Position numbers and translations under genes: made by a program. Below the pieces are notes generated by a model. The model did no database searches. It was not told the origin of the DNA and saw only the letters and a program-made list of their open reading frames with translations. From positions 2,701,501 to 2,765,500 of the forward strand of contig NZ_CP132542.1 of assembly GCF_030845175.1 (NCBI RefSeq): 64,000 nucleotides of DNA, given 5' to 3'. Origin of the DNA: Coralliovum pocilloporae. GTDB lineage: Bacteria > Pseudomonadota > Alphaproteobacteria > Rhizobiales > Cohaesibacteraceae. Within the stretch, counting starts at the first letter, position 1. Every line of letters begins with the position of its first letter. Below, piece by piece: positions 34,677-42,973 of this stretch.

Positions 34677-36248
34677 ATGACAGCACCATTTGACCTCAAC
34701 GATGACAGTGTGGTCGTCATCATCGGAACAGGCGCAGGCGGCGGTGTGCTTGCCAATGAACTGGCCCAGAAAGGCATCAGCGTTGTGGCGCTGGAAGCTG
34801 GCGGGCGCTATCTGCCGGATGATTACATCAATGATGAGTGGGAAAGCTTCGGCCAGTTGGCCTGGCTGGACGGTCGCACCACCAGCGGCGACTGGCGCGT
34901 CTCAAAAGACTTTTCCGGGCTGCCTGCCTGGATAGTCAAGGCCGTCGGCGGAACTACCACACACTGGGCCGGGGCATCCCTGCGCTTTCAGGATCATGAA
35001 TGGAAGGCCGCCAGTACCTATGGCAATGTGTCGGGCGCGAGCCTGCTTGACTGGCCGATTGATGCAGCCGAAATGGCTCCCTATTACGACAAGGCCGAAG
35101 CCAAACTGGGTGTAACCCGCACCGGTGGCCGGGATGGCCTGCCAGGCAACAACAATTACAAGGTGTTCGAGGCCGGGGCCAGGAAGCTCGGTTACAGCCA
35201 GGTTCATACCGGACGAATGGCCATCAACAGCGCCGAATATGACGGGCGACAGGTCTGTCAGCAGACAGGGTTCTGTTTCCAGGGCTGTAAATGGGGGGCG
35301 AAGTGGTCAGCCGCTTACACTGATATCCCCCGTGGCGAGGCAACCGGCAATCTGGAGGTGCGCGAGCGGGCCCATGTGCTGAAGATCGAGCATGATGCAT
35401 CCGGCAAGGTGACCGGTGTCCTCTATGCGGACAAGGATGGCAATCAGCATCTGCAGAAGGCCCGTGTGGTCTGTGTGGCGGGCAATTCCATTGAAAGCCC
35501 GAGGCTTCTGCTCAATTCCGCCTCATCCCTGTTCCCGGACGGGCTGGCCAACAGCTCCGGCCAGGTGGGGCGCAACTATATGCGGCATATGACCGGCTCG
35601 GTCTATGCGGTGTTCGACAAGCCTGTGCACATGTGGCGTGGAACCACTATGGCCGGTATCATCCAGGATGAGTCCCGCCATGACCCGTCCCGCGGGTTTG
35701 TGGGCGGTTATGAGCTGGAAACCCTGGCACTGGGCCTGCCATTCATGGCGGCTTTCCTCGACCCGGGCGCATGGGGCAGGGAGTTTACCACCGCGCTGGA
35801 TCTCTATGAGAACATGGCGGGTATGTGGATCGTCGGCGAGGATATGCCACAGGAAACCAACCGCATCACCCTCAACCATGATGTGAAAGACCAGTACGGC
35901 CTGCCGGTGCCCAATGTGCATTTTGATGATCACCCCAATGACATCGCCATGCGCGACCACGCCTATAAGCAGGGGGCGGCGGTATATGACGCGGTGGGTG
36001 CAACACGCACCTTCCCGACACCACCCTATCCCTCAACCCACAATCTGGGCACGAACCGCATGTCGGAGAAGGCGCGGGATGGTGTGGTCAACAAATGGGG
36101 CCAGACCCATGATATTGCCAACCTGTTCATCTCCGATGGCAGCCAGTTCACCACCGGGGCGGCAGAAAACCCGACCCTGACCATTGTGGCCCTGGCTATC
36201 CGTCAGGCAGACCATCTGGCCAGTGAACTGGGCAAAGGGAATCTCTAA
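34677..36248 (+). CDS. FAD-dependent GMC oxidoreductase, large subunit
   Basis: A 523-residue flavoprotein with the FAD-binding GTGAGGGVLANELAQKG near the start, HWAGASLRF, a CQQTGFCFQGCKWGAK cysteine cluster (about 200-215) and the GMC C-terminal block HNLGTNRMSEKARDGVVN ... FISDGSQFTTGAAENPTLTIVALA. It probably oxidises a sugar or polyol in the periplasm with the subunit encoded just upstream. The usual third subunit, a cytochrome c, is absent from this locus. Its stop codon TAA lies at the edge of a dispersed repeat. Confidence 0.88.
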   Translation: MTAPFDLNDDSVVVIIGTGAGGGVLANELAQKGISVVALEAGGRYLPDDYINDEWESFGQLAWLDGRTTSGDWRVSKDFSGLPAWIVKAVGGTTTHWAGASLRFQDHEWKAASTYGNVSGASLLDWPIDAAEMAPYYDKAEAKLGVTRTGGRDGLPGNNNYKVFEAGARKLGYSQVHTGRMAINSAEYDGRQVCQQTGFCFQGCKWGAKWSAAYTDIPRGEATGNLEVRERAHVLKIEHDASGKVTGVLYADKDGNQHLQKARVVCVAGNSIESPRLLLNSASSLFPDGLANSSGQVGRNYMRHMTGSVYAVFDKPVHMWRGTTMAGIIQDESRHDPSRGFVGGYELETLALGLPFMAAFLDPGAWGREFTTALDLYENMAGMWIVGEDMPQETNRITLNHDVKDQYGLPVPNVHFDDHPNDIAMRDHAYKQGAAVYDAVGATRTFPTPPYPSTHNLGTNRMSEKARDGVVNKWGQTHDIANLFISDGSQFTTGAAENPTLTIVALAIRQADHLASELGKGNL

Positions 36249-36352
36249 AGCACCAGACTTTTAACCTGAATGGGTAGCGGTGCTTTAAGGGTTTGTTTTT
36301 GCGCGAGCTTTTAACTGAAAAGTCTGTCAACTTTTCAGAAGCACGCTGTAGA
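36243..36352 (+). repeat. Dispersed ~108-bp repeat, copy 2
   Basis: It starts CTCTAAAGCACCAGAC and ends CTTTTCAGAAGCACGCTGTA, matching copy 1 at 4712-4819 (opposite strand) over about 108 bases. It overlaps the stop codon of the GMC gene. Confidence 0.75.
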
Positions 36353-36392
36353 CCAAACCTCCCGAAACGGCTTGCCCGCAAGACCGACCTTG

Positions 36393-36417
36393 GCCGCCCC
36401 TCGGGGCGGCTTTTTTG
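36393..36417 (+). terminator. Rho-independent terminator of the GMC operon
   Basis: GGCCGCCCC-TC-GGGGCGGC followed by TTTTTTG. The roughly 135 bases between it and the next open frame hold nothing I recognise. Confidence 0.9.
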
Positions 36418-36553
36418 TTTGAGATGCCTGTAAGGTGTGTTGAGAGTCTGATCTCCGCTACCGCGACGATGTTTTGCGTCGTCGTCATCAAAGAATGTTC
36501 AGTGTGATAGTATCGGCGGAGATTCAGGTGGTTGATAGCATGACTCAAAACAC

Positions 36554-36742
36554 ATGTTTAAGAAGAGTTTGTCTCTTGTAGCAAGAGGAAGAACCGTGAT
36601 AATTGTTGTCCATCGCCTTACCACAGTCAGGGGTGATGATCGTATCGTGGTAATGGATGAGGGGCAGGTTGCAGAAACCGGAACGCATAATGACCTGGTG
36701 AAAGCCGGCGGTCTCTATGCGGAGTTGGTCAGAATGCAATAG
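36554..36742 (+). pseudogene. C-terminal fragment of an ABC transporter ATPase
   Basis: A 62-codon frame whose sequence is the very end of an ABC nucleotide-binding domain: GRTVIIVVHRL with the H-loop histidine, DRIVVMDEGQVAETGTHNDLV and the closing GGLYAELVRMQ, as in type I secretion or peptide exporters. Walker A, signature and membrane parts are missing, so it cannot work. It is a remnant of a larger locus. Confidence 0.82.
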
Positions 36743-36751
36743 GGGGTCGTG

Positions 36752-37063
36752 ATGCTGACAGCATCAGACGAGAATAGTGCAGGCGACAAAAGCGAAGCCG
36801 ACAAGGGCCGCGCCACTGGAAGAGAACTGCGTATTCGCGTTGCGCAAGAAGCGGAAGAAGTCGTGAAAATCCTCCCCTTGGGTCGAGAGTTTCACGAGAA
36901 GAGCATCTATTCCGATATCACGTTCAGCGAAGACAAATGCCGTCGTCTGTTTACGGATGCGGTTTCGCATCCCAATCGGTCAGCCGTTTTGATGGCCGAG
37001 CTTCACGGACGCATTTTGGGCTATGCAGTCTCTGGTTCCAATTTTGAACGGTTAATTGGTTAG
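36752..37063 (+). pseudogene. Truncated GNAT acetyltransferase fragment
   Basis: A 103-codon frame, 9 bases after the ABC fragment, resembling the N-terminal half of a GNAT protein (ELRIRVAQEAEEV ... AVLMAELHGRILGYAVSGSNF). It stops before the acetyl-CoA-binding loop. At its 3' end base composition falls abruptly to AT-rich sequence, which suggests the gene was cut by the insertion of the genes that follow. Confidence 0.6.
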
Positions 37064-37073
37064 GATTTGTAAG

Positions 37074-37655
37074 GTGACGGAAGAGAAAAAAACTCTCGAT
37101 ATTGTTGGAGCTGGTTATCCTAGCTTAAATTTATTCTCTTTTTTTCAGCTCATTATTTTTCTGTCTCCGGTTGTGATTTCTTTTTTTATTTTTATAATTT
37201 ACTTTGAAAATCATGATATTGGCCAGATAGTTAAATTGCCGGATTATTTATCTATATCTAAAAATATTGACATCCCTGAAAATATTTTAGTGGAAGATAA
37301 TTTTTCGGCTATTTATGATATTTTTATTGCATTATGTATTTTTTCTAATTTATTTGGAATATTATTTTCTTTTATTTATCCTGTTGATAAATCTATATAC
37401 GAATATAAATATCATCATGAAGGTGTGAACCACTACCTGTTTTTGATGATAGTTATTTGTATTTTTGTCTTGTATCTTTTTTTTATTCAACCTGATTTTG
37501 ATTCAATATCAACGAAATTTATAAAATCTTATTTTTACTTAGGGTTCGCGCTCTGGATAAAGGATTATATTTTATTCTTGTTTGCTTTTGTTGGCTGTAC
37601 GGCTGCGGCTCGAATGATTATCTCAAATATTTTCTTCAGTATAAAGAAGGGGTAA
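37074..37655 (+). CDS. AT-rich integral membrane protein, unknown function
   Basis: About 193 residues from a GTG, with four to five hydrophobic segments (FQLIIFLSPVVISFFIFIIYF, IFIALCIFSNLFGILFSFIY, YLFLMIVICIFVLYLFFI and two more). Coding sequence is far more AT-rich than the neighbours, so it is probably foreign. It is two bases from the next gene and so belongs to one unit. Not recognised. Confidence 0.55.
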   Translation: MTEEKKTLDIVGAGYPSLNLFSFFQLIIFLSPVVISFFIFIIYFENHDIGQIVKLPDYLSISKNIDIPENILVEDNFSAIYDIFIALCIFSNLFGILFSFIYPVDKSIYEYKYHHEGVNHYLFLMIVICIFVLYLFFIQPDFDSISTKFIKSYFYLGFALWIKDYILFLFAFVGCTAAARMIISNIFFSIKKG

Positions 37656-37657
37656 AT

Positions 37658-38110
37658 ATGAAAAATATTGATAATAGCACTTTAACTTATAAGAACCTGT
37701 TATTTGGAAAGATCGTAGCCACCGCATTATTTATTCTTTCTACTTTGGTTTTATTTTCTTTCTATAAGCTTGGTTTGAGTTCTGTTTATAGTAATGTGTT
37801 TCTCTTTTTTGGAAATTTTTGGTTATTATTATTGTCTATAGGTCTTATAAATTCATATTTCTTTAGTCCATCAGTATTTACAAGAGGCGGATGGATTTAT
37901 GTAATTAATAATTTTGTAAAATTTAAATTACCTTTGAATTTAGTCGATGCAAATGATGGGGTTGAAATAATTTATTTTGCAAAAACATCTCTTATTTTTC
38001 AGTTTTTTATTTGGATTTTGTTTCCAGGTATATTTATTTTTTCTCTGTCTGGTCTTGCTGTAAACGGGTTTTTTGGATCATTTAGCCTAAGGGAGGGTTG
38101 TAATGTCTAA
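37658..38110 (+). CDS. AT-rich integral membrane protein, unknown function
   Basis: A 150-residue protein with three to four membrane segments (IVATALFILSTLVLFSF, FFGNFWLLLLSIGLINSYFF, LIFQFFIWILFPGIFIFSL). The ATG follows AAGAAGGGGT and lies two bases after the previous stop. Not recognised. It could be part of an export or immunity function, but nothing proves this. Confidence 0.55.
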   Translation: MKNIDNSTLTYKNLLFGKIVATALFILSTLVLFSFYKLGLSSVYSNVFLFFGNFWLLLLSIGLINSYFFSPSVFTRGGWIYVINNFVKFKLPLNLVDANDGVEIIYFAKTSLIFQFFIWILFPGIFIFSLSGLAVNGFFGSFSLREGCNV

Positions 38111-38156
38111 CTTGATAGCTAATGGGATTGATCTTGCTGTAGGTGCGACTGGGTGA
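38103..38156 (+). CDS. Possible 17-residue peptide
   Basis: ATG at 38103 follows an AAGGGAGGG stretch and encodes MSNLIANGIDLAVGATG before a stop. It overlaps the end of the previous gene by eight bases and precedes the next by six. It could be a real small peptide, a leader that couples translation, or chance. I list it because of its strong ribosome-binding site. Confidence 0.25.
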   Translation: MSNLIANGIDLAVGATG

Positions 38157-38161
38157 GCTCC

Positions 38162-38341
38162 ATGAAGAACATAAGAAGAGAATACATTAATTTTCGAGAT
38201 TTTTATATAGATGAAAAGTCTTTATCAGATATTTCATATCTGAAGATACTATTTTCAGTTTTGATAATTGTAAATTATATAATTTGTGTATCTAGTGATT
38301 TCTATATTTATTTATATGATTTGATAGACTTTAATTTTTAA
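38162..38341 (+). CDS. Short AT-rich membrane protein
   Basis: 59 residues from ATG (MKNIRREYINFRDFYID...) with one clear membrane segment (ILFSVLIIVNYIICVSS). It could be the first part of a larger membrane protein broken before 38348, since the next gene is also hydrophobic and starts seven bases later. Not recognised. Confidence 0.4.
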   Translation: MKNIRREYINFRDFYIDEKSLSDISYLKILFSVLIIVNYIICVSSDFYIYLYDLIDFNF

Positions 38342-38347
38342 AATATA

Positions 38348-38749
38348 ATGACACCATTGTTTTATGAATTGAAGGCTAATAATGATTTATTAATTTTTAA
38401 AAAATTCTCTATTTTTGTTTCAATTTCCTATTTATTGTCAGTAATATTTGTTACTTTTTCCTTATTTAAAGCTAAATTAAAAGAAAAAATTAGAAGTGAT
38501 TATCCTGAATTTGATATTTTTAATTATTTTATTCTTGTATGTGTTATTTTTTTAGTATTTTTTGGTATTTATATTTTCAGTATTGAGGATGGGTATTCGA
38601 ATAGGCGATTTCTGATCTATTCAATGATAGGAAAAGGTGAGTTTTTCTTTATAAGGGATGCTTTCTTTATTAGTTGTTTAGGGATGATGGGAATTGATCT
38701 CATGGTTGTGGTAAGACTTGTTATGAGAATTCACATAAATAAGACTTGA
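38348..38749 (+). CDS. AT-rich integral membrane protein, unknown function
   Basis: A 133-residue protein with three hydrophobic segments (FSIFVSISYLLSVIFVTFSLF, YFILVCVIFLVFFGIYIF, LGMMGIDLMVVVRLVM). It has the same AT-rich codon use as the three genes before it. It ends a few bases before a decayed RAYT-type repeat, which places this gene group inside the accessory island. Confidence 0.5.
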   Translation: MTPLFYELKANNDLLIFKKFSIFVSISYLLSVIFVTFSLFKAKLKEKIRSDYPEFDIFNYFILVCVIFLVFFGIYIFSIEDGYSNRRFLIYSMIGKGEFFFIRDAFFISCLGMMGIDLMVVVRLVMRIHINKT

Positions 38750-38755
38750 ACTCTA

Positions 38756-38839
38756 GTGACAGTTCATCCCATCCCGCCTCTCTAATGATGCTCCATTTGA
38801 GATGTGAGGCATAGATAGTAAGCAGTCATTGTAATGGTG
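38756..38839 (-). repeat. Internally deleted RAYT-type repeat
   Basis: On the minus strand it reads CATTACAATGACTGCTTACTATCTATGCCTCACATCTCAAATGG.GCATC followed by GAGAGGCGGGATGGGATGAACTGTCACTAG. The left end, the CATCTCACATTTCAAATGG core and the right end are recognisable, but the middle (TGGCTGTCGTGGCTG...) is missing. The following ~480 bases, to 39320, hold no gene I can support. Confidence 0.6.
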
Positions 38840-39320
38840 ATTCTGATCTATGCTGACGGTAATTCGCATAAATGAAATTTGTCCTGTTATCTGATTCTCA
38901 TTGTATAGAATTTTGTTCTCAAACTCCAAAAGCCTGAACAATAGATGGCTTCGTCTCAGAAACATTGCCTGAGCGTCTCACATACCTTGTTACCCCCTGT
39001 TTTCATTTGTCTGCGCGCAATTTCTTCCTGTAGTGCGTTGAAGAACAACACATCCGGCTCTGCAATCTGACGGCACCCAAAACGGGTCTTTGTCGTCTAA
39101 AGCAAACAAAACCTGGGGAGAGGGTGCTGCGCAACACACTGGCCGTTTTGCAGCACTGATACGTCACTATGAAATCTATCCGTAAGAGTTCAGCGATCAA
39201 AAATAAGAACACATCATACCGGGTGTGGCAGGGGGCAGGAGCTGGGTCATCAGACGTGTCGAAACTGCGTCAATACGCTCAGGCGTGGTTGGCCAGGCTG
39301 GGTCTGATCTTCGCCGTTGT

Positions 39321-40074
39321 GAATTACGGTGACAGTTTACTTAATTATTCCCATCCTCCACAATCTGCTTCGTTTTCGGTCCTCGTTTCTGAGGAGCCAG
39401 GCGGCGGTTAAGACGGCGCTCTAGGTCTTGGGTAAACGACGCACTTCCCAAAGGTCGCCCGGCCGTCTCTCCCCGACGCAACACGGCATAAACCTCATCG
39501 CTCTCCTGATGATCCAACAGGAAACGCCTAAAATCAGGGATGCGGGTCAGAACAGGCTCACATGTGGTGATCCCGTCATCTCGCCCTGATAAAATCGCAT
39601 GGACACTGCTCCACGGCCAGTCTTCAGCACGTTCTACCAGTCGGGCTCTGACCGGATTAAGAGCGACATAGGCAAAGGCTGTCAGGAGATGATCCTCATC
39701 CATGACAACAGAACCAAACCGCCCCTGCCAGAGATGACCGGTCCAGCGGTTACGTGCATTGATCCGCCCGGCATATTTCCTGTGCACGTGAGCCACCGTC
39801 GTCCGCAGGCCATCCTCATCCCCCGGCACCACGATTAGGTGGACATGGTTGGGCATCAGGCACCAGGACCAGATTTCTGATCCACTCACTCTCAGAGCAT
39901 CAGACAGAAGGTCAGCATAGGCCTGATAATCATCACCAGAAAAAAACACCTGCTCACGCCGGTTCCCCCGCTGGGTCACATGATGCGGAAGACCAGGAAC
40001 AACAATACGTGCAAGGCGGGCCATGCTGAGACTGTAAGAACAAAATGATAATTAGTAAACTGTCACCGTAATTC
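39321..40074 (-). mobile_element. RAYT (Y1 transposase) element, copy 2, 754 bp, inverted
   Basis: Same end sequences and the same 754-bp length as copy 1 at 21415-22168, in opposite orientation about 17 kb away. The encoded transposase is identical residue for residue. Identity to this degree means a recent transposition or duplication, and the inverted pair could recombine to flip the DNA between them. Confidence 0.88.
39341..40024 (-). CDS. REP-associated tyrosine transposase (Y1_Tnp), copy 2
   Basis: A 227-residue protein identical to copy 1, including MPNHVHLIVVP and FAYVALNPVRARLV. It is probably active, or recently was, since no decay has set in. Confidence 0.92.
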   Translation of the reverse strand: MARLARIVVPGLPHHVTQRGNRREQVFFSGDDYQAYADLLSDALRVSGSEIWSWCLMPNHVHLIVVPGDEDGLRTTVAHVHRKYAGRINARNRWTGHLWQGRFGSVVMDEDHLLTAFAYVALNPVRARLVERAEDWPWSSVHAILSGRDDGITTCEPVLTRIPDFRRFLLDHQESDEVYAVLRRGETAGRPLGSASFTQDLERRLNRRLAPQKRGPKTKQIVEDGNN

Positions 40075-40081
40075 TCCGTAA

Positions 40082-40186
40082 TTCCTTGCGGCGGAAAGAA
40101 GGTGCGCCCAGGCGAGCCGAGATCGCTGAGACTGGCTTACCCGTGAACTCTGCAAACAGCGGGCCGTATTCTTCCTGCACAGAAAC
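40082..40186 (-). pseudogene. Captured fragment related to the lipoprotein gene at 22920
   Basis: Read on the minus strand, it matches codons from GTT-TCC (22989) to the AAG-GAA (about 23093) of that lipoprotein gene with seven base differences over about 105. Six of the seven are silent. It has RAYT-type end sequences on both sides. The frame is open for its whole length (VSVQEEYGPLFAEFTGKP..), but start and end are missing. Confidence 0.8.
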
Positions 40187-40202
40187 ACAGGAATTACGGT
40201 GA

Positions 40203-40342
40203 GAATTACGGAATTACGGTGACAGTTTACTTAATCTGTCTCTCATACGGCCAAATAGTGTGTCGCTGCGATCAAGTCACAATAACCATCAAAATGTATC
40301 ATTTGAAATGTGATGCGTAATTAGTAAACTATCACCGTAATT
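40203..40342 (-). repeat. RAYT-type ~140-bp repeat, inverted copy
   Basis: On the minus strand it reads AATTACGGTGATAGTTTACTAATTACGCATCACATTTCAAATGATACATTTTGATGG ... TTGATCGCAGCGACACACTATTTGGCCGTATGAGAG and ends in AAGTAAACTGTCACCGTAATTC. The TTGATCGCAGCGACA variant is the same as that at the start of array gene 2, so at least two subfamilies exist. A further partial end lies at 40189-40202. Confidence 0.82.
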
Positions 40343-40373
40343 TGAGTTCCTCGGACTGCTAACGGTATTATTT

Positions 40374-40994
40374 ATGATCGAAATTTCATCTCTTGATCCA
40401 GGGATAGGTTATGTAACCTGCGGGTTTGGCTCGATATATGGAGTTGAGTATAAATTTGAAGTAAAGTCCATTGAATTTCTTCTATATTGTAGAGATATAG
40501 CGGAGTATATCTCTTCATATATTCAGAATGGAAATAAGATATCGCATAATGAAACTGTAAATTTAGGAATGTGGTCTTTGATAGCAAAGAGGATGGGGGG
40601 TTATATTTCGTTTTACGAGTACAATGATGATGTTAATGATTATGTGCCGGGAATAAATACATCTGCTGGAGTGTGGGGCGAGCAGAGAAGGTTTTGTGAT
40701 GAACATAAATTGCTATTTTGTCCTCCAAGGCCAGATCAGCTAATTGTAATTACACCAAATGCTCTTTCCGGGAAAATCTGTGAAGGAGCAAGGTATTCCA
40801 GCGAAGATCATATGTCGGGATGGTGGATATTGTCTGATGATTACGATGAGGGGGATACTAGTAATTTAAGGCTAATTCATCCGCTGCATTTGAGTATAAG
40901 AAGCATCAATTTCACAAAATATCTAGCTATGCCAGAAGGCTATTGCTTTGATGAGCGCTCTGGTGAGATTTTCTTTGATGAAAGTGTATTATGA
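40374..40994 (+). CDS. Immunity-like protein (Imm33/DUF2185-like C-terminal part)
   Basis: A 206-residue AT-rich soluble protein. The second half, WWILSDDYDEGDTSNLRLIHPLHLSIRSINFTKYLAMPEGYCFDERSGEIFFD, has the order of features I know from Imm33/DUF2185-type immunity proteins (a SGWW.. turn, HPLHL, YLA.P.G..F). The assignment is by eye only. It starts 32 bases after a RAYT-type repeat, as do the genes of the 18-22 kb array, and no toxin gene is adjacent. Confidence 0.6.
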   Translation: MIEISSLDPGIGYVTCGFGSIYGVEYKFEVKSIEFLLYCRDIAEYISSYIQNGNKISHNETVNLGMWSLIAKRMGGYISFYEYNDDVNDYVPGINTSAGVWGEQRRFCDEHKLLFCPPRPDQLIVITPNALSGKICEGARYSSEDHMSGWWILSDDYDEGDTSNLRLIHPLHLSIRSINFTKYLAMPEGYCFDERSGEIFFDESVL

Positions 40995-41174
40995 CTTGTG
41001 TAAGAGTAAAACCTTAGTTGCAGATATAATGTCCGAGGCTATTGGTCGACTATTGTCTGTGAAACCTCTATCGACGAAGCCCCGTTCGAGAAGAACAACG
41101 GGTATGGCTGGCCTGTTTTTGATGACAGGAAGCGGGTAGGGGATAACAGCGCTGTAGTCCGCCCTACGCGCGCC

Positions 41175-41984
41175 TCAGAGTAGCCCGAGGGCGCGGTCGG
41201 CCAGGTTCATGTTGGTGGCTGAGCCGTTGATCGCGGCTTCGGCGTCTTTGCGGATGGTGCGCAGCTTTTCGATGACATCGTCACACTGGTCAGCGACGCT
41301 CTGGGTCTCCGCCTTGGTGCGATCAACGGAGGCGGTGGCTGTATCCACCACGGTCATGATGGTCTCGACGATGGTCACCAGTTCAAGACGGCTGTCGGTG
41401 GCCGAATTTATCAGGGTCATCAGCCCGTCAAGGCCGCTTTCAAGTTCCTGCACATGGTTGGTCAGTGGCACAAGGGCTTCGTTGATCTCGTGACTGGAGC
41501 CCTCTGTATTGGATGAAAGACGCTTGACCTCATTGGCAACGACTGTGAAGCCGCGCCCGTGCTGGGCAGCGCGGGCAGCCTCAATCGTGGCATTCAGTGC
41601 CAGCAGGCGGGTCTGGCGGGCAATAGCAGTAATGGCATCCGCCAGCCGGTTGATCTGCGCGAATTCGGTTGAGAACGCCTGAAGGCGCTCCCGGGAATTA
41701 CGGCTGATCTGGGCTTCTTCCTGGGCGTCAGCTGCAGATTTGTCCGCCATCCCCTTGATGGTGCCGAGCTGGTTGACCACGTCGTTCAGGTTGGCGCAGG
41801 CCTGGGTGACAATCTTGTTTGCCCCGCAGAGGCGGGTTTTCACCCCTTCGGTAGAGGTGATCAGCTCATCAAGAAACTTTACCCGTGCATGGGAGGCTTC
41901 ATGAACGTTGCGGGCATTGTTGCGGATGGTGGTGATGAGCGTTTCAAGCTCGTCGTGTCGTTCCCTGCGCTGGCTGTTGGCCAT
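41175..41984 (-). CDS. Soluble MCP-like signalling protein
   Basis: A 269-residue protein without membrane segments. It consists almost wholly of a chemoreceptor-type coiled coil with the signalling hairpin [31 protein letters not shown] and a continued helix ([30 protein letters not shown]). It lacks any sensor domain. It is closely related to the gene upstream on the same strand (about 11 bases away), and both probably act in one signalling complex. Confidence 0.85.
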   Translation of the reverse strand: MANSQRRERHDELETLITTIRNNARNVHEASHARVKFLDELITSTEGVKTRLCGANKIVTQACANLNDVVNQLGTIKGMADKSAADAQEEAQISRNSRERLQAFSTEFAQINRLADAITAIARQTRLLALNATIEAARAAQHGRGFTVVANEVKRLSSNTEGSSHEINEALVPLTNHVQELESGLDGLMTLINSATDSRLELVTIVETIMTVVDTATASVDRTKAETQSVADQCDDVIEKLRTIRKDAEAAINGSATNMNLADRALGLL

Positions 41985-41995
41985 GTCTTTGTCTC

Positions 41996-42856
41996 CTAAA
42001 GCAGACTGATGGCCCGTTCCGCCAGTTCAATATTCTTTGCGGAACCCTTGATAGCGGCTTCTGCGTCCGTGCGGATGGTGCGGAGTTTTTCGATCACATC
42101 ATCACACTGATCGGCGACGGTCTGTGTTTCTTCGCGTGTCTGATCAACAGAGGCGGTGGCTGTATCCACCACGGTCATGATGGTCTCGACAATGGTCACA
42201 AGTTCCATGCGGCTGTCTGAGGCGGTGTTGATCAGCGTCATCAGCTCGTCAATGCCGCCTTCCAGCTCCTGCACATGGTTGGTCAGTGGCACCAGCGCCT
42301 CGTTGATCTCGTGGCTGGACCCTTCCGTACGGGAAGACAGGCGCTTCACCTCGTTGGCAACGACTGTGAAGCCGCGTCCGTGCTCTGCAGCGCGAGCCGC
42401 TTCAATCGTGGCGTTCAGCGCCAGCAGGCGGGTCTGCCGGGCGATGGCTGTAATGGCATCGGCCAGCTTGTTGATCTGGGTAAATTCGGTTGAGAATGCA
42501 TCCAGCCTGTCGCGGGACCCACGAGTGATCTCGGCCTCTTCCCGAGCATCAGAGGCTGACCGTTCTGCCATGTGTTTGATGGTGCCGAGCTGACTGACGA
42601 CGTCATTCAGATTGGCGCAGGCCTGTGTGACAATCTGGTTTGCGCCACCAAGGCGGGTTTTGACCCCCTCAGTTGATGCAATCAGCTCGTCAAGAAAGGT
42701 GACACGGGCACGTGAGGCAGCATTCACCTTGCGGGCATTATCCCGAATGGTGGTGATCAACGTCTCAAGCTCGTCAGGCTGTTCCGCTGCTTGTCCCACT
42801 GGCAGACTGTCGCCCATATGGCTGCCCATCCTCAATCTGTCGCCCCAATGCCCCAT
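41996..42856 (-). CDS. Soluble MCP-like signalling protein, paralogue
   Basis: A 286-residue protein very similar to the one downstream (same hairpin [31 protein letters not shown] and the same [26 protein letters not shown] segment), so the pair arose by tandem duplication. The N-terminal 30 residues are poorly conserved, and starts at the 10th or 14th codon are also possible. No sensor domain or membrane anchor. No cheA or cheW gene is in the window. Confidence 0.85.
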   Translation of the reverse strand: MGHWGDRLRMGSHMGDSLPVGQAAEQPDELETLITTIRDNARKVNAASRARVTFLDELIASTEGVKTRLGGANQIVTQACANLNDVVSQLGTIKHMAERSASDAREEAEITRGSRDRLDAFSTEFTQINKLADAITAIARQTRLLALNATIEAARAAEHGRGFTVVANEVKRLSSRTEGSSHEINEALVPLTNHVQELEGGIDELMTLINTASDSRMELVTIVETIMTVVDTATASVDQTREETQTVADQCDDVIEKLRTIRTDAEAAIKGSAKNIELAERAISLL

Positions 42857-42973
42857 AAAGAGCGCATTCCTCAGAGCCCCACAGTGTCGTGATATGGTTA
42901 AAGCTTGTTGAAGATCATTGCATATTTGCGGGTTTTAGCGTGAAATCGTATACTTCAGGCTCGCTTGGAGCGA

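Noticed and set aside
36554..36742. A small complete ABC-type protein
   Set aside because: It contains only the last part of an ATPase domain (H-loop onward), so it is a fragment and not a functional small protein.
39003..39212. 69-codon minus-strand frame in the gap before the second RAYT element
   Set aside because: No ribosome-binding site, no motif and no neighbours in the same direction. I left it out as unsupported.
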